From NCBI GenBank assembly GCA_024227755.1, contig JAAEUB010000250.1, forward strand, positions 1-40,091: 40,091 nt of DNA, read 5' to 3'. Below, in pieces: positions 1 to 9,790 of this stretch. The notes beneath the pieces were generated by a model. That model worked only from the letters and a program-made list of their open reading frames with translations, did not search any database and was not told the origin of the DNA. This DNA is from Paracoccaceae bacterium. Its GTDB lineage: Bacteria > Pseudomonadota > Alphaproteobacteria > Rhodobacterales > Rhodobacteraceae. Numbering within the stretch: the first letter of the stretch is position 1; the number at the start of each line of letters is the position of its first letter. Both the position numbers and the translations under genes were made by a program.

Positions 1-76
1 AGGCTGCAAACGGCTGCCAACGGCCTGCCCTCCCGGCACTCCGTTTGCGGAGCAGCCCAGAATCGGAGAATACCAG

Positions 77-337
77 ATGAACCTCGAGAAACTTTCAGAC
101 CGTGTGACGCAAGAGCTAGACGCAATCCTTTCCGCCGACCTTCCGGCGGCCGAGCGGGAAGCAATCTTGGACATTGTCCGGCGGGCAATGCTCGACTCAG
201 CGAGTAGAACACACCGCGAGATGAAGGAAACCGCGGTCGTCTGTTGCGGCCCTGAGGCCGACCTGGCCCACAAGATCAAAGAGCAAATGGACCTAAAGAA
301 CAAAGTGCTAATCTCCAACCTGATGGCTATGCGGTAA
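77..337 (+). CDS. conserved hypothetical protein, 86 aa
   Basis: Complete ATG ORF preceded by a GGAGA ribosome-binding site; no family recognised. Confidence 0.5.
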   Translation: MNLEKLSDRVTQELDAILSADLPAAEREAILDIVRRAMLDSASRTHREMKETAVVCCGPEADLAHKIKEQMDLKNKVLISNLMAMR

Positions 338-808
338 TTGGAAGCGCACAGTTTTTGCTTAAACGCTGGCCGCGCTAGATAAGATCGACCCCTGCGCCAA
401 TGCACCCACTTCGCCAAAGCGCAGCGATGCTCTGCTAGGCGACATCACAAAGACCTTTTCATCACCGCAAGACTAACTCTTGGCGACTCGCTCGAGTGGA
501 GAATGGATCAGCCAAATGGACATGTACCTGAAACCGTTTCCAGCACATATTCCTATCAGCCATCTTTATCGCAGCGTCCGGTATCTTCTGGTAACGAGTT
601 CTGGCCCTGTGTGGTGACTATCGAAATTCCTACTGTGTATGGGGTTGTTTTTACGATTTCACCCAATCGCCCCCCTCTCCCCTACTCAAAAACCCGATAA
701 CGTGCAGCCCATCCTCGCGAAAACTTGCAACAGGGATTTGGAAATCACTTCATTGACGAGTTCGGCCAAGAAATGCGATTGAGTTGTATCGAAAGGTAAA
801 AAAACAAC

Positions 809-1933
809 ATGAAATACAAAACAGCTCTCATTACCGGTATCACCGGGCAAGACGGCTCATATCTCGCGGAATTTCTCCTAAAAAAGGGCTACGAGGTACA
901 CGGAATCAAGCGCAGGTCTTCCTCATTCAATACGCAGCGTGTGGACCATATTTATGAAGATCCTCACACCGATCATGCCCGTTTCAAGTTGCACTACGGT
1001 GACCTGACCGACAGCTCCAACCTGACACGCATCGTGCAGGAAGTGCAGCCCGATGAGGTTTATAATCTTGGTGCGCAATCTCATGTTGCGGTCAGCTTTG
1101 AGGCTCCCGAATACACGGCGGATGTAGTAGCCACGGGTACCCTTCGCCTGCTCGAAGCCATTCGTTTTTTGGGGCTGGAAAAGAAGACCCGGTTTTATCA
1201 GGCTTCCACATCCGAGCTTTATGGTCTTGTCCAGGAAACCCCTCAGCGCGAAACCACACCTTTTCACCCGCGCAGCCCCTATGCGGTTGCCAAGATGTAT
1301 GCCTATTGGATCACCGTGAACTACCGCGAGGCTTACGGTATGTATGCTTGCAATGGCATTCTCTTCAATCACGAGAGCCCGCGCCGTGGCGAAACCTTTG
1401 TAACCCGCAAAATCACCCGCGGTCTGGCCAATATCGCGCAAAATCTCGAAGATTGCCTTTACATGGGCAACATCGATGCGCTTCGCGACTGGGGTCACGC
1501 CAAGGATTATGTCCGGATGCAGTGGCTGATGCTGCAACATGAGCAGGCTGAGGACTTTGTCATCGCCACGGGCGTGCAGTATTCGGTGCGCCAGTTCATC
1601 ATCTGGTCCGCAGCCGAGTTGGGCATCACTCTGGAGTTTTCCGGTGAGGGTATCGATGAGATTGCCACCGTTGCAGCCATCGAGGGTGAAAACGCCCCTG
1701 CCATGAAGGTCGGCGATGTGATCATGCGAATTGATCCTCGTTATTTCCGCCCCGCCGAGGTGGAAACCCTTCTGGGCGATCCAACCAAAGCCAAGGAAAC
1801 GCTTGGCTGGGAGCCGGAGATTACCGTGCAGGAGATGTGCGCCGAAATGGTTGCTGAAGATCTAAAAACCGCCAAACGCCATGCCTTGTTACGAGAGCAC
1901 GGCATGGACATTCCAGTTTCGGTCGAAGGCTAG
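809..1933 (+). CDS. gmd: GDP-mannose 4,6-dehydratase
   Basis: N-terminal [16 protein letters not shown] Rossmann motif, [10 protein letters not shown] catalytic Yxxx[19 protein letters not shown] signature. Confidence 0.97.
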   Translation: MKYKTALITGITGQDGSYLAEFLLKKGYEVHGIKRRSSSFNTQRVDHIYEDPHTDHARFKLHYGDLTDSSNLTRIVQEVQPDEVYNLGAQSHVAVSFEAPEYTADVVATGTLRLLEAIRFLGLEKKTRFYQASTSELYGLVQETPQRETTPFHPRSPYAVAKMYAYWITVNYREAYGMYACNGILFNHESPRRGETFVTRKITRGLANIAQNLEDCLYMGNIDALRDWGHAKDYVRMQWLMLQHEQAEDFVIATGVQYSVRQFIIWSAAELGITLEFSGEGIDEIATVAAIEGENAPAMKVGDVIMRIDPRYFRPAEVETLLGDPTKAKETLGWEPEITVQEMCAEMVAEDLKTAKRHALLREHGMDIPVSVEG

Positions 1934-1938
1934 GTCTG

Positions 1939-2913
1939 ATGAAGGTTTATATAGCAGGCCATCGCGGCATGGTTGGTGGTGCAATCCTGCGCCAACTGCA
2001 CCAACGCCAGCAGGCCGGGGCTGAAATCACGCTGCTTACCCGCACCAGCGCCGAGCTGGATCTGACCGATCAGGCTGCTGTGCGCGACTTCATGCAGGTC
2101 GAACGCCCCGATCAGGTGATCCTTGCTGCTGCGAAAGTCGGCGGCATTGTTGCCAACAACACTTATCCGGCACAGTTCATTTATGAAAACCTGATGATTG
2201 AATGCAATGTGATCCATCAGGCCTATGCTGCTGGTGTGAAGAACCTGTTGCAACTGGGATCAAGCTGTATTTACCCCAAATCTGCCAGGCAGCCGATGCA
2301 GGAAGACGCCCTTCTTACCGGCGCATTAGAGCCCACCAACGAGCCTTATGCCATTGCCAAGATTGCCGGTATAAAGCTGTGTGAGAGCTACAATCGACAA
2401 TATGGAACTGACTACCGCTCGGTCATGCCGACGAACCTTTATGGTCCCGGCGACAACTTTCACCCCGAAAACAGCCACGTCTTACCTGCCTTGATCCACC
2501 GTCTCCATGAAGCCACTCAAAGCAACGCCGAGGAGGTCGCAATCTGGGGCACGGGCAAGCCAATGCGCGAATTTCTGCATGTGGATGACATGGCGGCTGC
2601 TTCCCTCTTTGTGATGGATTTGGACCCAGGAACCTACCAGCGCGAAACTGAACCAATGCTCAGCCATATCAACGTTGGCTCAGGGACCGACGTGACCATC
2701 CGCGAGTTGGCCGAAACCATCGCCCGCGTAACAGGCTTCAAGGGTAAGCTCAGCTTTGACACGGCAAAGCCTGACGGCACAATGCGCAAACTGATGGATG
2801 TAAGGCGGCTGGCGCGATTGGGGTGGCAAGCGTCAATCAATCTCGAGGACGGCATTCACCAAACCTATGATTGGTACAAATCCCAGCAAAAAGCCGACCT
2901 TCGATCAAAATAA
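1939..2913 (+). CDS. fcl: GDP-L-fucose synthase
   Basis: [10 protein letters not shown] motif, [27 protein letters not shown], adjacent to gmd. Confidence 0.96.
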   Translation: MKVYIAGHRGMVGGAILRQLHQRQQAGAEITLLTRTSAELDLTDQAAVRDFMQVERPDQVILAAAKVGGIVANNTYPAQFIYENLMIECNVIHQAYAAGVKNLLQLGSSCIYPKSARQPMQEDALLTGALEPTNEPYAIAKIAGIKLCESYNRQYGTDYRSVMPTNLYGPGDNFHPENSHVLPALIHRLHEATQSNAEEVAIWGTGKPMREFLHVDDMAAASLFVMDLDPGTYQRETEPMLSHINVGSGTDVTIRELAETIARVTGFKGKLSFDTAKPDGTMRKLMDVRRLARLGWQASINLEDGIHQTYDWYKSQQKADLRSK

Positions 2914-2956
2914 TCCATGCCGGTTCCAGGCGCAGTTTTAATGGCTTTAGAAAACC

Positions 2957-3358
2957 ATGACCCAACAATCCCCCAATCAAGACCGCATATCCAAGCGGCA
3001 TCGGATTGCGCTTTTGGCGACAAGCATACTGGCCGTGGTGATTGCCGTCCTGACACTGTCTTCGCCACATCAAAGCTTGCAAGGATCACAGTGGGATAAA
3101 TTTTACCACTTCATAGCTTTCATGGCCCTGGCTTTCCCTTGCGCCTTACTGTACGCCCGAACCCTTTTCTGGGTCCTGCCAACAGCCATTTTGTTCGGTG
3201 GGGCCATAGAACTTATCCAACCCTATGTTGGGCGCGGGGGTGAGTGGGCAGATTTCGTGGCTGATGTTGTGGGGGTGGCTATTGGTGCAATCCTCGGCCT
3301 GATCCTGAGAGGTTTTCTTTCCAGGCGCGCGCGCATCCACGCAACAGATAAGCCCTGA
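2957..3358 (+). CDS. VanZ-like family membrane protein
   Basis: DKFYHFIAFMALAFP...GGAIELIQPYVGRGGEWADFVADVVGVAIG pattern typical of VanZ-like proteins. Confidence 0.8.
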   Translation: MTQQSPNQDRISKRHRIALLATSILAVVIAVLTLSSPHQSLQGSQWDKFYHFIAFMALAFPCALLYARTLFWVLPTAILFGGAIELIQPYVGRGGEWADFVADVVGVAIGAILGLILRGFLSRRARIHATDKP

Positions 3359-3509
3359 CATGATGCAACTTACATCGCGAAAAAACGCAGCGCCGGAACG
3401 AATACGCTTTAACTTCAAGATGTTAGATGTCGCGCACTTCGGGCAAAACCTGGATTCACAGGTTATACCCGAAAGACTTTGGCCACCCCGCGCGGGCGGC
3501 GATGATTTC

Positions 3510-3947
3510 TTATTCAGCTGCCGGCATAAGAGGGGGCTTAACGGCTGCCTCTTTCGCCCTTTTGGATTGACGGATCTTGACGATTGAAACCTTGGCATTT
3601 GGCTTATCGGTTTGTTTTTTCGTCATCACTTTGCCGAATGGTTGTACATTCATTTCCTTGCCGGACGAGATTGCATCGCCCAGTACATCCAGCATCGCCT
3701 CAACGACGGGCTTCGCGAATTTTTTCTTGATACCGGAGCGGGTGACAACTTCGTCAATCAGTTGTTTTTTGCGCAAAACCGGAACCGCGGGTGTCGCAAC
3801 CGCCTGAACCGCGGATTTCACGTCTTTTACCGGCGTTGCCGTTGCCGAGGTTGCCTGAACTGGCGGTTTTTTCGTAGCTTTCGCCGTTGTAACTGCAGGT
3901 TTGCGCGTCGTGGTTTTGCGCGTTGTTGTTTTCGGTTTGGTGACCAT
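3510..3947 (-). CDS. HU-family DNA-binding protein with Lys/Thr/Ala-rich N-terminal extension
   Basis: MVTKPKTTTRKTTTRKPAVTTAKATKK tail followed by an HU-like core LRKKQLIDEVVTRSGIKKKFAKPVVEAMLDVLGDAISSGKEMNVQPFGK. Confidence 0.8.
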   Translation of the reverse strand: MVTKPKTTTRKTTTRKPAVTTAKATKKPPVQATSATATPVKDVKSAVQAVATPAVPVLRKKQLIDEVVTRSGIKKKFAKPVVEAMLDVLGDAISSGKEMNVQPFGKVMTKKQTDKPNAKVSIVKIRQSKRAKEAAVKPPLMPAAE

Positions 3948-4116
3948 TGTACTGCCCTCTCGTTATTGTTTCTATTTTAGATACAACCTAGCGTCAAAAA
4001 TCTGACAATACCAGCCCGCAGAAACACGCGCCCGGATACATGGTGCAAAAACAACGCTTTGGTTCGCAGTACGTGAGACCCGGGTCACACGTCACTCAAT
4101 TGTCAGCAGGCCCCCC

Positions 4117-4151
4117 AAAAAAAAGGCGCGCCGGGTTTGGCACGCCTTTTT
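4117..4151 (-). terminator. Rho-independent terminator of lon
   Basis: Read on the minus strand: AAAAAGGCGTGCC-AAACCC-GGCGCGCCTTTTTTTT; continuous stem with one G-U wobble and a U tract, just after the lon stop. Confidence 0.85.
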
Positions 4152-4180
4152 CGTATTGGTTTCGTTTCAGCCCAACTTGA

Positions 4181-6589
4181 CTAATGCGCTACCTGTCCGG
4201 CGCTATCGCCATCGGTTTTCATCGCCGCGGTTGCTGCGTCCTCGGCGGCCTGATCCCACTCCACAGGCTCAGGTGTGCGTACTAGCGCGCGCGCTAAAAC
4301 GTCCCGCACATGGGCGACCGGAATGATGGTCAGGCCTTCTTTGACGTTGTCCGGGATCTCGCGCAGGTCCTTTTCATTCTCTGCCGGGATCAACACCGTC
4401 TTGATGCCACCGCGCAAGGCCGCCAGCAGCTTTTCCTTCAACCCGCCAATGGCCAGCACATTACCGCGCAAGGTAACCTCGCCTGTCATGGCGATGTCCT
4501 TGTGCACAGGGATACCGGTCAGAACCGAAACAATTGACGTCACCATGCCAACGCCGGCCGATGGGCCATCCTTTGGTGTCGCCCCTTCGGGAACATGGAC
4601 GTGGATATCGATTTTTTCAAAAACCGGCGGTTTGACGCCAATTTCCGGGCTGATCGAGCGCACAAAACTCGCCGCTGCGTCGATGCTTTCCTTCATCACA
4701 TCACCCAGCTTGCCAGTGGTTTTCATCCGCCCTTTGCCCGGCAATTTCAGCGCTTCGATAGACAAAAGATCTCCGCCGACGCTGGTCCAGGCCAGACCGG
4801 TAACAACACCGACCTGGTCACGTTCTTCTGCCAGACCATAGCGGAACTTGCGTACGCCCAGGAACTCTTCAAGCACGTCAGGCGTCACTACGACCTTTTC
4901 AGTATCCTTGCGGATGATTTTGGTCACTGATTTTCGCGCCAGCTTGGCGATCTCACGCTCAAGGTTACGCACCCCGGCTTCGCGGGTATAGTATCGGATG
5001 ATGTCGGTCAGGGCTTCGTCGGTAAGCTCAAATTCACCCTTGCGCAGTCCATGGTTTTTAACCTGCTTGTCCAGAAGGTGCAGCCGCGCAATCTGGAGCT
5101 TTTCATCCTCGGTGTAGCCAGCCAGCGGAATAGTTTCCATCCGGTCCAGCAAAGGCCCGGGCATGTTATAGCTGTTCGCCGTGGTCAGGAACATCACATT
5201 TGAGAGGTCATATTCGACCTCCATATAATGGTCGATGAAGGTCGAGTTTTGTTCAGGATCAAGCACTTCCAGCATTGCTGATGCGGGGTCACCGCGGAAA
5301 TCCTGCCCCATCTTGTCGATCTCATCGAGCAAAATCAGCGGGTTCGTGGTTTTGGCCTTTTTCAGTGCCTGAATGATTTTTCCGGGCATTGAACCGATAT
5401 AGGTCCGCCTGTGGCCGCGAATTTCGCTTTCATCACGGACCCCACCAAGACTGATGCGAATAAATTCGCGCCCGGTGGCACGTGCCACCGATTTACCCAG
5501 GCTGGTTTTACCGACGCCGGGCGGGCCAACAAGACAAAGGATAGGCCCTTTCAGCTTGCGCGAGCGTTGCTGGACAGCAAGGTATTCGACAATGCGTTCC
5601 TTGACCTTCTCAAGACCGTAGTGGTCGTCATCCAGAACCTTTTGCGCGTTCAACAGGTTCTTTTTCACGCGTGATTTCACCCCCCACGGGATCGACAGCA
5701 TCCAGTCAAGATAGTTGCGCACCACAGTCGCCTCGGCTGACATGGGCGACATGTTTTTCAGCTCTTTCAGCTCGCCCTCGGCCTTTTCACGAGCCTCTTT
5801 TGACAGCTTGGTTTCGCGAATTTTTTCCTCAAGCTCGGCCATTTCGTTGGGACCGTCGCCGTTTTCGTCGCCCAGCTCTTTCTGAATGGCCTTCATTTGC
5901 TCGTTCAGATAATATTCACGCTGGGTGCGCTCCATCTGGCTTTTGACGCGGGTTTTGATCTTTTTCTCGACCTTCATCACCGACATTTCGCCCTGCATCA
6001 GGCCATAAACCTTTTCAAGCCGCTCGGCGACGGAAAGGGTCTCTAAAAGCTCCTGCTTTTGCTCAACCTCTACGCCCAGATGCCCAGCCACCAGATCGGC
6101 AAGTTTGTCAGATTCGCGGGTTTCTGATACTGCCGCCAACGCTTCTTCGGGGATGTTTTTCTTTATCTTGGCATAACGCTCAAATTCCTCGCCGACCGAA
6201 CGAACAAGCGCAGTAATGGTGTCAGGGTCACCTTCGGTTTCTTCCAGCATTTCAGCGCGGGCCTCAAAGAAGACATCGTTTTCAAGGTATTCAACGATGC
6301 GCACCCGCGCCTGCCCCTCGACCAGTACCTTAACGGTGCCGTCGGGCAGTTTTAAAAGTTGCAGCACATTGGCCAGCACGCCGGTTTGGTAAATTCCGTC
6401 ACTGTCGGGATCGTCAACGCCCGGGTCAATCTGGCTGGACAGCAGGATCTGCTTGTCGTCTGCCATCACCTCTTCCAAAGCCTTCACACTTTTTTCGCGA
6501 CCAACGAAAAGTGGCACGATCATATGCGGAAAGACCACGATATCGCGCAATGGCAGGACAGGATGGGAGATTGAGAGTTGCTCGCTCAT
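4181..6589 (-). CDS. lon: ATP-dependent protease La
   Basis: N-terminal LON domain, GPPGVGKTSLGKS Walker A, PKDGPSAGVGMVTSIVS catalytic Ser motif. Confidence 0.98.
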   Translation of the reverse strand: MSEQLSISHPVLPLRDIVVFPHMIVPLFVGREKSVKALEEVMADDKQILLSSQIDPGVDDPDSDGIYQTGVLANVLQLLKLPDGTVKVLVEGQARVRIVEYLENDVFFEARAEMLEETEGDPDTITALVRSVGEEFERYAKIKKNIPEEALAAVSETRESDKLADLVAGHLGVEVEQKQELLETLSVAERLEKVYGLMQGEMSVMKVEKKIKTRVKSQMERTQREYYLNEQMKAIQKELGDENGDGPNEMAELEEKIRETKLSKEAREKAEGELKELKNMSPMSAEATVVRNYLDWMLSIPWGVKSRVKKNLLNAQKVLDDDHYGLEKVKERIVEYLAVQQRSRKLKGPILCLVGPPGVGKTSLGKSVARATGREFIRISLGGVRDESEIRGHRRTYIGSMPGKIIQALKKAKTTNPLILLDEIDKMGQDFRGDPASAMLEVLDPEQNSTFIDHYMEVEYDLSNVMFLTTANSYNMPGPLLDRMETIPLAGYTEDEKLQIARLHLLDKQVKNHGLRKGEFELTDEALTDIIRYYTREAGVRNLEREIAKLARKSVTKIIRKDTEKVVVTPDVLEEFLGVRKFRYGLAEERDQVGVVTGLAWTSVGGDLLSIEALKLPGKGRMKTTGKLGDVMKESIDAAASFVRSISPEIGVKPPVFEKIDIHVHVPEGATPKDGPSAGVGMVTSIVSVLTGIPVHKDIAMTGEVTLRGNVLAIGGLKEKLLAALRGGIKTVLIPAENEKDLREIPDNVKEGLTIIPVAHVRDVLARALVRTPEPVEWDQAAEDAATAAMKTDGDSAGQVAH

Positions 6590-6665
6590 GATTTTTTCCT
6601 TGTATTTGGCCGATGCAACGGTCCCATCACGGCAACCAATCGCATCTCCTGTTCACGGTTTGTTA

Positions 6666-6694
6666 ATTTGGGGGTCCACGCCCGCTTTTTCAAC
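6666..6694 (-). promoter_or_regulatory. Candidate sigma-32 (RpoH)-type promoter of lon
   Basis: Minus strand GTTGAAA-N14-CCCCAAAT, close to CTTGAAA-N(12-14)-CCCCATNT, about 75 nt upstream of the lon ATG. Confidence 0.5.
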
Positions 6695-6813
6695 CGCTGA
6701 CCGGATTGTTGTTCACATTGTGCCTTCCCAAATTGGCGGGGGCAAGGCCGGACTTGGGCAAAAAGGTCGCAAATCCCCTAAGAATTTTCTCATTATTTGC
6801 CGGTTGTGCCGGT

Positions 6814-7941
6814 TCAAAGCGGTTCTATGTCGCCCTGTTCACGATTTGCATGAAACATGGCCTCAAATTCACCAAATTGGCCTGCTGCAATCGCCTCTCT
6901 CATTTCTGCCATAAGATCTTGATAATATTGCAGGTTGTGCCAGGTCAGAAGCATCGAGCTGATAATCTCATGGCTGCGGAAAACGTGGTGCAGGTAAGCG
7001 CGGGAGTAGTTTTGACAGGCGGGACAGGTGCAGCTTTCGTCCAGTGGCCGCGGGTCATCCATATGGCGGGCATTCTTGATGTTGAGCACCCCGCGGCGGG
7101 TGAAAACCTGCCCGGTGCGGCCCGAGCGTGACGGCAAAACGCAATCCATCATATCAATGCCGCGCTTGACCGCCCCGACGATGTCATCAGGTTTGCCGAC
7201 ACCCATCAGATAACGGGGCTTGTCGGTGGGCAGCATGTCGGGCGCATAGTCCAGCACCCCAAACATTGCCTCTTGCCCCTCTCCTACTGCAAGCCCGCCA
7301 ACCGCATAGCCATGAAAGTCGATTTCCGTTAGTTTTTCGGCACTTACCGCACGTTGGTCAGGAAAAACACTTCCTTGCTGGATACCAAATAGGGCATGGC
7401 CCGGGCGATCCCCGAATGCGTCGCGACTTCGCTTGGCCCAGCGCATGGAAAGCTGCATGCTTTCCAGCGCTTGCGCCTCGGTTGCCGGATGCGGGGTGCA
7501 TTCGTCAAACGCCATGACAATGTCCGAGCCCAGCAGCCGTTGAATCTCCATGCTGCGTTCGGGTGTGATCTGGTGCTTGGAACCGTCGATATGGCTTTTG
7601 AATGTCACCCCTTCTTCGGTCAGCTTTCTGAGGCCAGCCAGGCTCATCACCTGAAAGCCACCCGAATCCGTCAAGATCGGCCCGGCCCAGTTCATGAACT
7701 TGTGCAGACCACCCAACCGGTTAATCCGCTCGGCACCCGGCCTGAGCATCAGGTGATAGGTGTTACCCAAAAGGATATCCGCCCCGGTCGCCGCCACACT
7801 TTCCGGCATCATCGCCTTGACGGTGGCCGCGGTGCCAACCGGCATGAAGGCCGGCGTGCGAATATCCCCGCGGGGGGTACGAATACTGCCTGCGCGCGCT
7901 TTGCCGTCCGAGGCCGCAAGATCAAAGGAAAAATCTGTCAT
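6814..7941 (-). CDS. tgt: tRNA-guanine transglycosylase
   Basis: [54 protein letters not shown] and CxCxxC zinc site; internal ATG (MTDFSFDL) preferred. Confidence 0.97.
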   Translation of the reverse strand: MTDFSFDLAASDGKARAGSIRTPRGDIRTPAFMPVGTAATVKAMMPESVAATGADILLGNTYHLMLRPGAERINRLGGLHKFMNWAGPILTDSGGFQVMSLAGLRKLTEEGVTFKSHIDGSKHQITPERSMEIQRLLGSDIVMAFDECTPHPATEAQALESMQLSMRWAKRSRDAFGDRPGHALFGIQQGSVFPDQRAVSAEKLTEIDFHGYAVGGLAVGEGQEAMFGVLDYAPDMLPTDKPRYLMGVGKPDDIVGAVKRGIDMMDCVLPSRSGRTGQVFTRRGVLNIKNARHMDDPRPLDESCTCPACQNYSRAYLHHVFRSHEIISSMLLTWHNLQYYQDLMAEMREAIAAGQFGEFEAMFHANREQGDIEPL

Positions 7942-8074
7942 GCGCCCGTTTATGTCAGCTTGATCGCGGATGCAAAGGGCTGACGAACGGTCAAATGGCC
8001 CAAAAACGACCCTTTGGCGCAAATGGGCCAGATCAACAAGGATTTGCCTGCCTTGATGGGATCAGGAGGCGGAT

Positions 8075-8167
8075 ATGATTAAACTATTCTGGCTGGCAAA
8101 TCTTGTCCGGCGCACTATTGGGGCGCAGCGCGGTAAGGCTGCGCGTGGAGGACCTTGTCAGGGCTGA
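8075..8167 (+). CDS. Possible 30-aa leader peptide or small ORF
   Basis: MIKLFWLANLVRRTIGAQRGKAARGGPCQG preceded by AGGAGGCGGAT Shine-Dalgarno-like sequence; stops 43 nt before the mttB-like ATG. Confidence 0.35.
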   Translation: MIKLFWLANLVRRTIGAQRGKAARGGPCQG

Positions 8168-8210
8168 ACCCTTCACCCTGCCCCCCATATGCCAGTTTTC
8201 GGAATTTACC

Positions 8211-9755
8211 ATGACCCAAACCCAGCCAAAATCACGCCGTTCCGGCGGCCGCGCCGCCAGACAGGCCTTACGCGCCGCACCATTAACCAAAGAAAACCAA
8301 CCGGTTCGCGCGGGCTTGTCAGGCGGCCAGTACCGCCCTTTGAAAGATGCCGACATAGAACGCATTCATGGTGCGGCCCTGGACGCCCTAGCAGAGATTG
8401 GTCTGGCGGACGCGCCTGCTTCGGGCGTCAAAGCAATGACCGACGCCGGCGCGGTACTGGGCGAGGACGGTCGCCTGCGCTTTCCGCGTGCTCTGGTCGA
8501 GGACATGCTGGCAAAAGCGGCCCGCGATATCACCCTTTGCGCCCGCGATCCGGAATACGACCTGAAACTTTCAGGCACAAAGGTGCATTACGGCACTGCC
8601 GGTGCTGCCGTTCATATGGTTGACGTCGATGGGCGTAATTATCGCGACAGCCAGCTTCAGGACCTGCACGATGCGGCATGTATCGCAGATCAACTTGATA
8701 ACATTCATTTTTTTCAACGCCCAATGGTGGCGCGTGATGTCGTTGATAACTGCGAAATGGACCTCAATACGATTTATGCCTCGTGCAGCGGCACCACGAA
8801 ACATGTCGGCACCTCGTTCGGTGATCCGGGTTTTGTCGCAAAGGGTGCGCAATTGCTGCATCTGATCGCGGGGGGCGAAGCCGCATGGCGCGCGCGACCT
8901 TTCGTGTCCTGTTCGGTCTGCTTTGTGGTGCCACCGATGAAATTCGCCACCGATGCCTGCGAAGTCATGGAAAACTGCATTCGCGCGGGCTTGCCTGTGC
9001 TGTTGCTTTCCGCAGGCCAGGCCGGGGCCACGGCCCCTGCCCCGCTTGCCAGCGCCGTGGTGCAGGCGGTGGCCGAATGTCTTGCGGGGATTGTCTATGT
9101 CAACTCTATCGCTCCGGGCCATCCGGCTGTCTTCGGTTCGTGGCCCTTTGTCAGTGACCTGAGAACGGGCGCGATGTCCGGTGGGTCAGGTGAACAGGCG
9201 CTTTTGACCGCCGCCTGTGCACAAATGGCCCAGTTTTACGGGTTGCCCAGCGGTTCACCTGCGGGATTTGCCGATGCCAAGCTGCCGGATATGCAGGCGG
9301 GGTGGGAACAGATGTGCTCAAACCTGTTGGCCGGGCTTTCAGGGCTGAATATGGTCTATGAGGCAGCAGGCATGCACGCATCCCTGTTGGGTTTTTGCCA
9401 TGAGAGCCTGATCCTTGGTAACGACCTGATCGGACAGGCCTTGCGCTGTGTTCGCGGGATCGAGGTAACGGACGAGGCATTGTCGCTTGATGTCATCCGC
9501 ACCACCTGCCTAGAGGGTCCTGGCCATTACCTGGGGACGGATCAGACTTTGGCACTGATGCAAAGCGAGTACCTTTATCCGGATGTGGCCGATCGCTCGA
9601 CCCCCAAGGAATGGGCCGAACAGGGCAAACCTGACCTGATAGCAAGCGCCCGTTCGCGTAAAGAGGCCATCTTGTCCACGCCCTCTCGCGCCGCGTTTGA
9701 TGCGCAAACGGATGCAGCCATCCGATCAGCGTTCAAAATTCATCTAAAGTCATAA
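8211..9755 (+). CDS. Trimethylamine methyltransferase (MttB) family protein, non-pyrrolysine type
   Basis: About 514 aa from MTQTQPKSRR; MttB-like features such as YRPLKDADIERIHGAALDALAEIG, VHYGTAGAAVHMVD and GGSGEQALLTAACAQMAQFYGLPSG; no in-frame amber. Confidence 0.88.
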   Translation: MTQTQPKSRRSGGRAARQALRAAPLTKENQPVRAGLSGGQYRPLKDADIERIHGAALDALAEIGLADAPASGVKAMTDAGAVLGEDGRLRFPRALVEDMLAKAARDITLCARDPEYDLKLSGTKVHYGTAGAAVHMVDVDGRNYRDSQLQDLHDAACIADQLDNIHFFQRPMVARDVVDNCEMDLNTIYASCSGTTKHVGTSFGDPGFVAKGAQLLHLIAGGEAAWRARPFVSCSVCFVVPPMKFATDACEVMENCIRAGLPVLLLSAGQAGATAPAPLASAVVQAVAECLAGIVYVNSIAPGHPAVFGSWPFVSDLRTGAMSGGSGEQALLTAACAQMAQFYGLPSGSPAGFADAKLPDMQAGWEQMCSNLLAGLSGLNMVYEAAGMHASLLGFCHESLILGNDLIGQALRCVRGIEVTDEALSLDVIRTTCLEGPGHYLGTDQTLALMQSEYLYPDVADRSTPKEWAEQGKPDLIASARSRKEAILSTPSRAAFDAQTDAAIRSAFKIHLKS

Positions 9756-9790
9756 ACGACCCGCAAGACATTGAAGATAAGCCTGAAAAC

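Noticed and set aside
503-700. 65-aa ORF upstream of gmd
   Set aside because: No ribosome-binding site, no family, composition unlike neighbouring genes
4275-4841. 188-aa plus-strand ORF
   Set aside because: Antisense to lon; low-complexity Ser/Thr/Pro shadow translation
8571-9122. 183-aa minus-strand ORF
   Set aside because: Antisense shadow of the mttB-like gene
8211-9755. Pyrrolysine-containing MttB
   Set aside because: The reading frame is complete to a TAA stop with no internal amber codon and there are no pyl genes in the window
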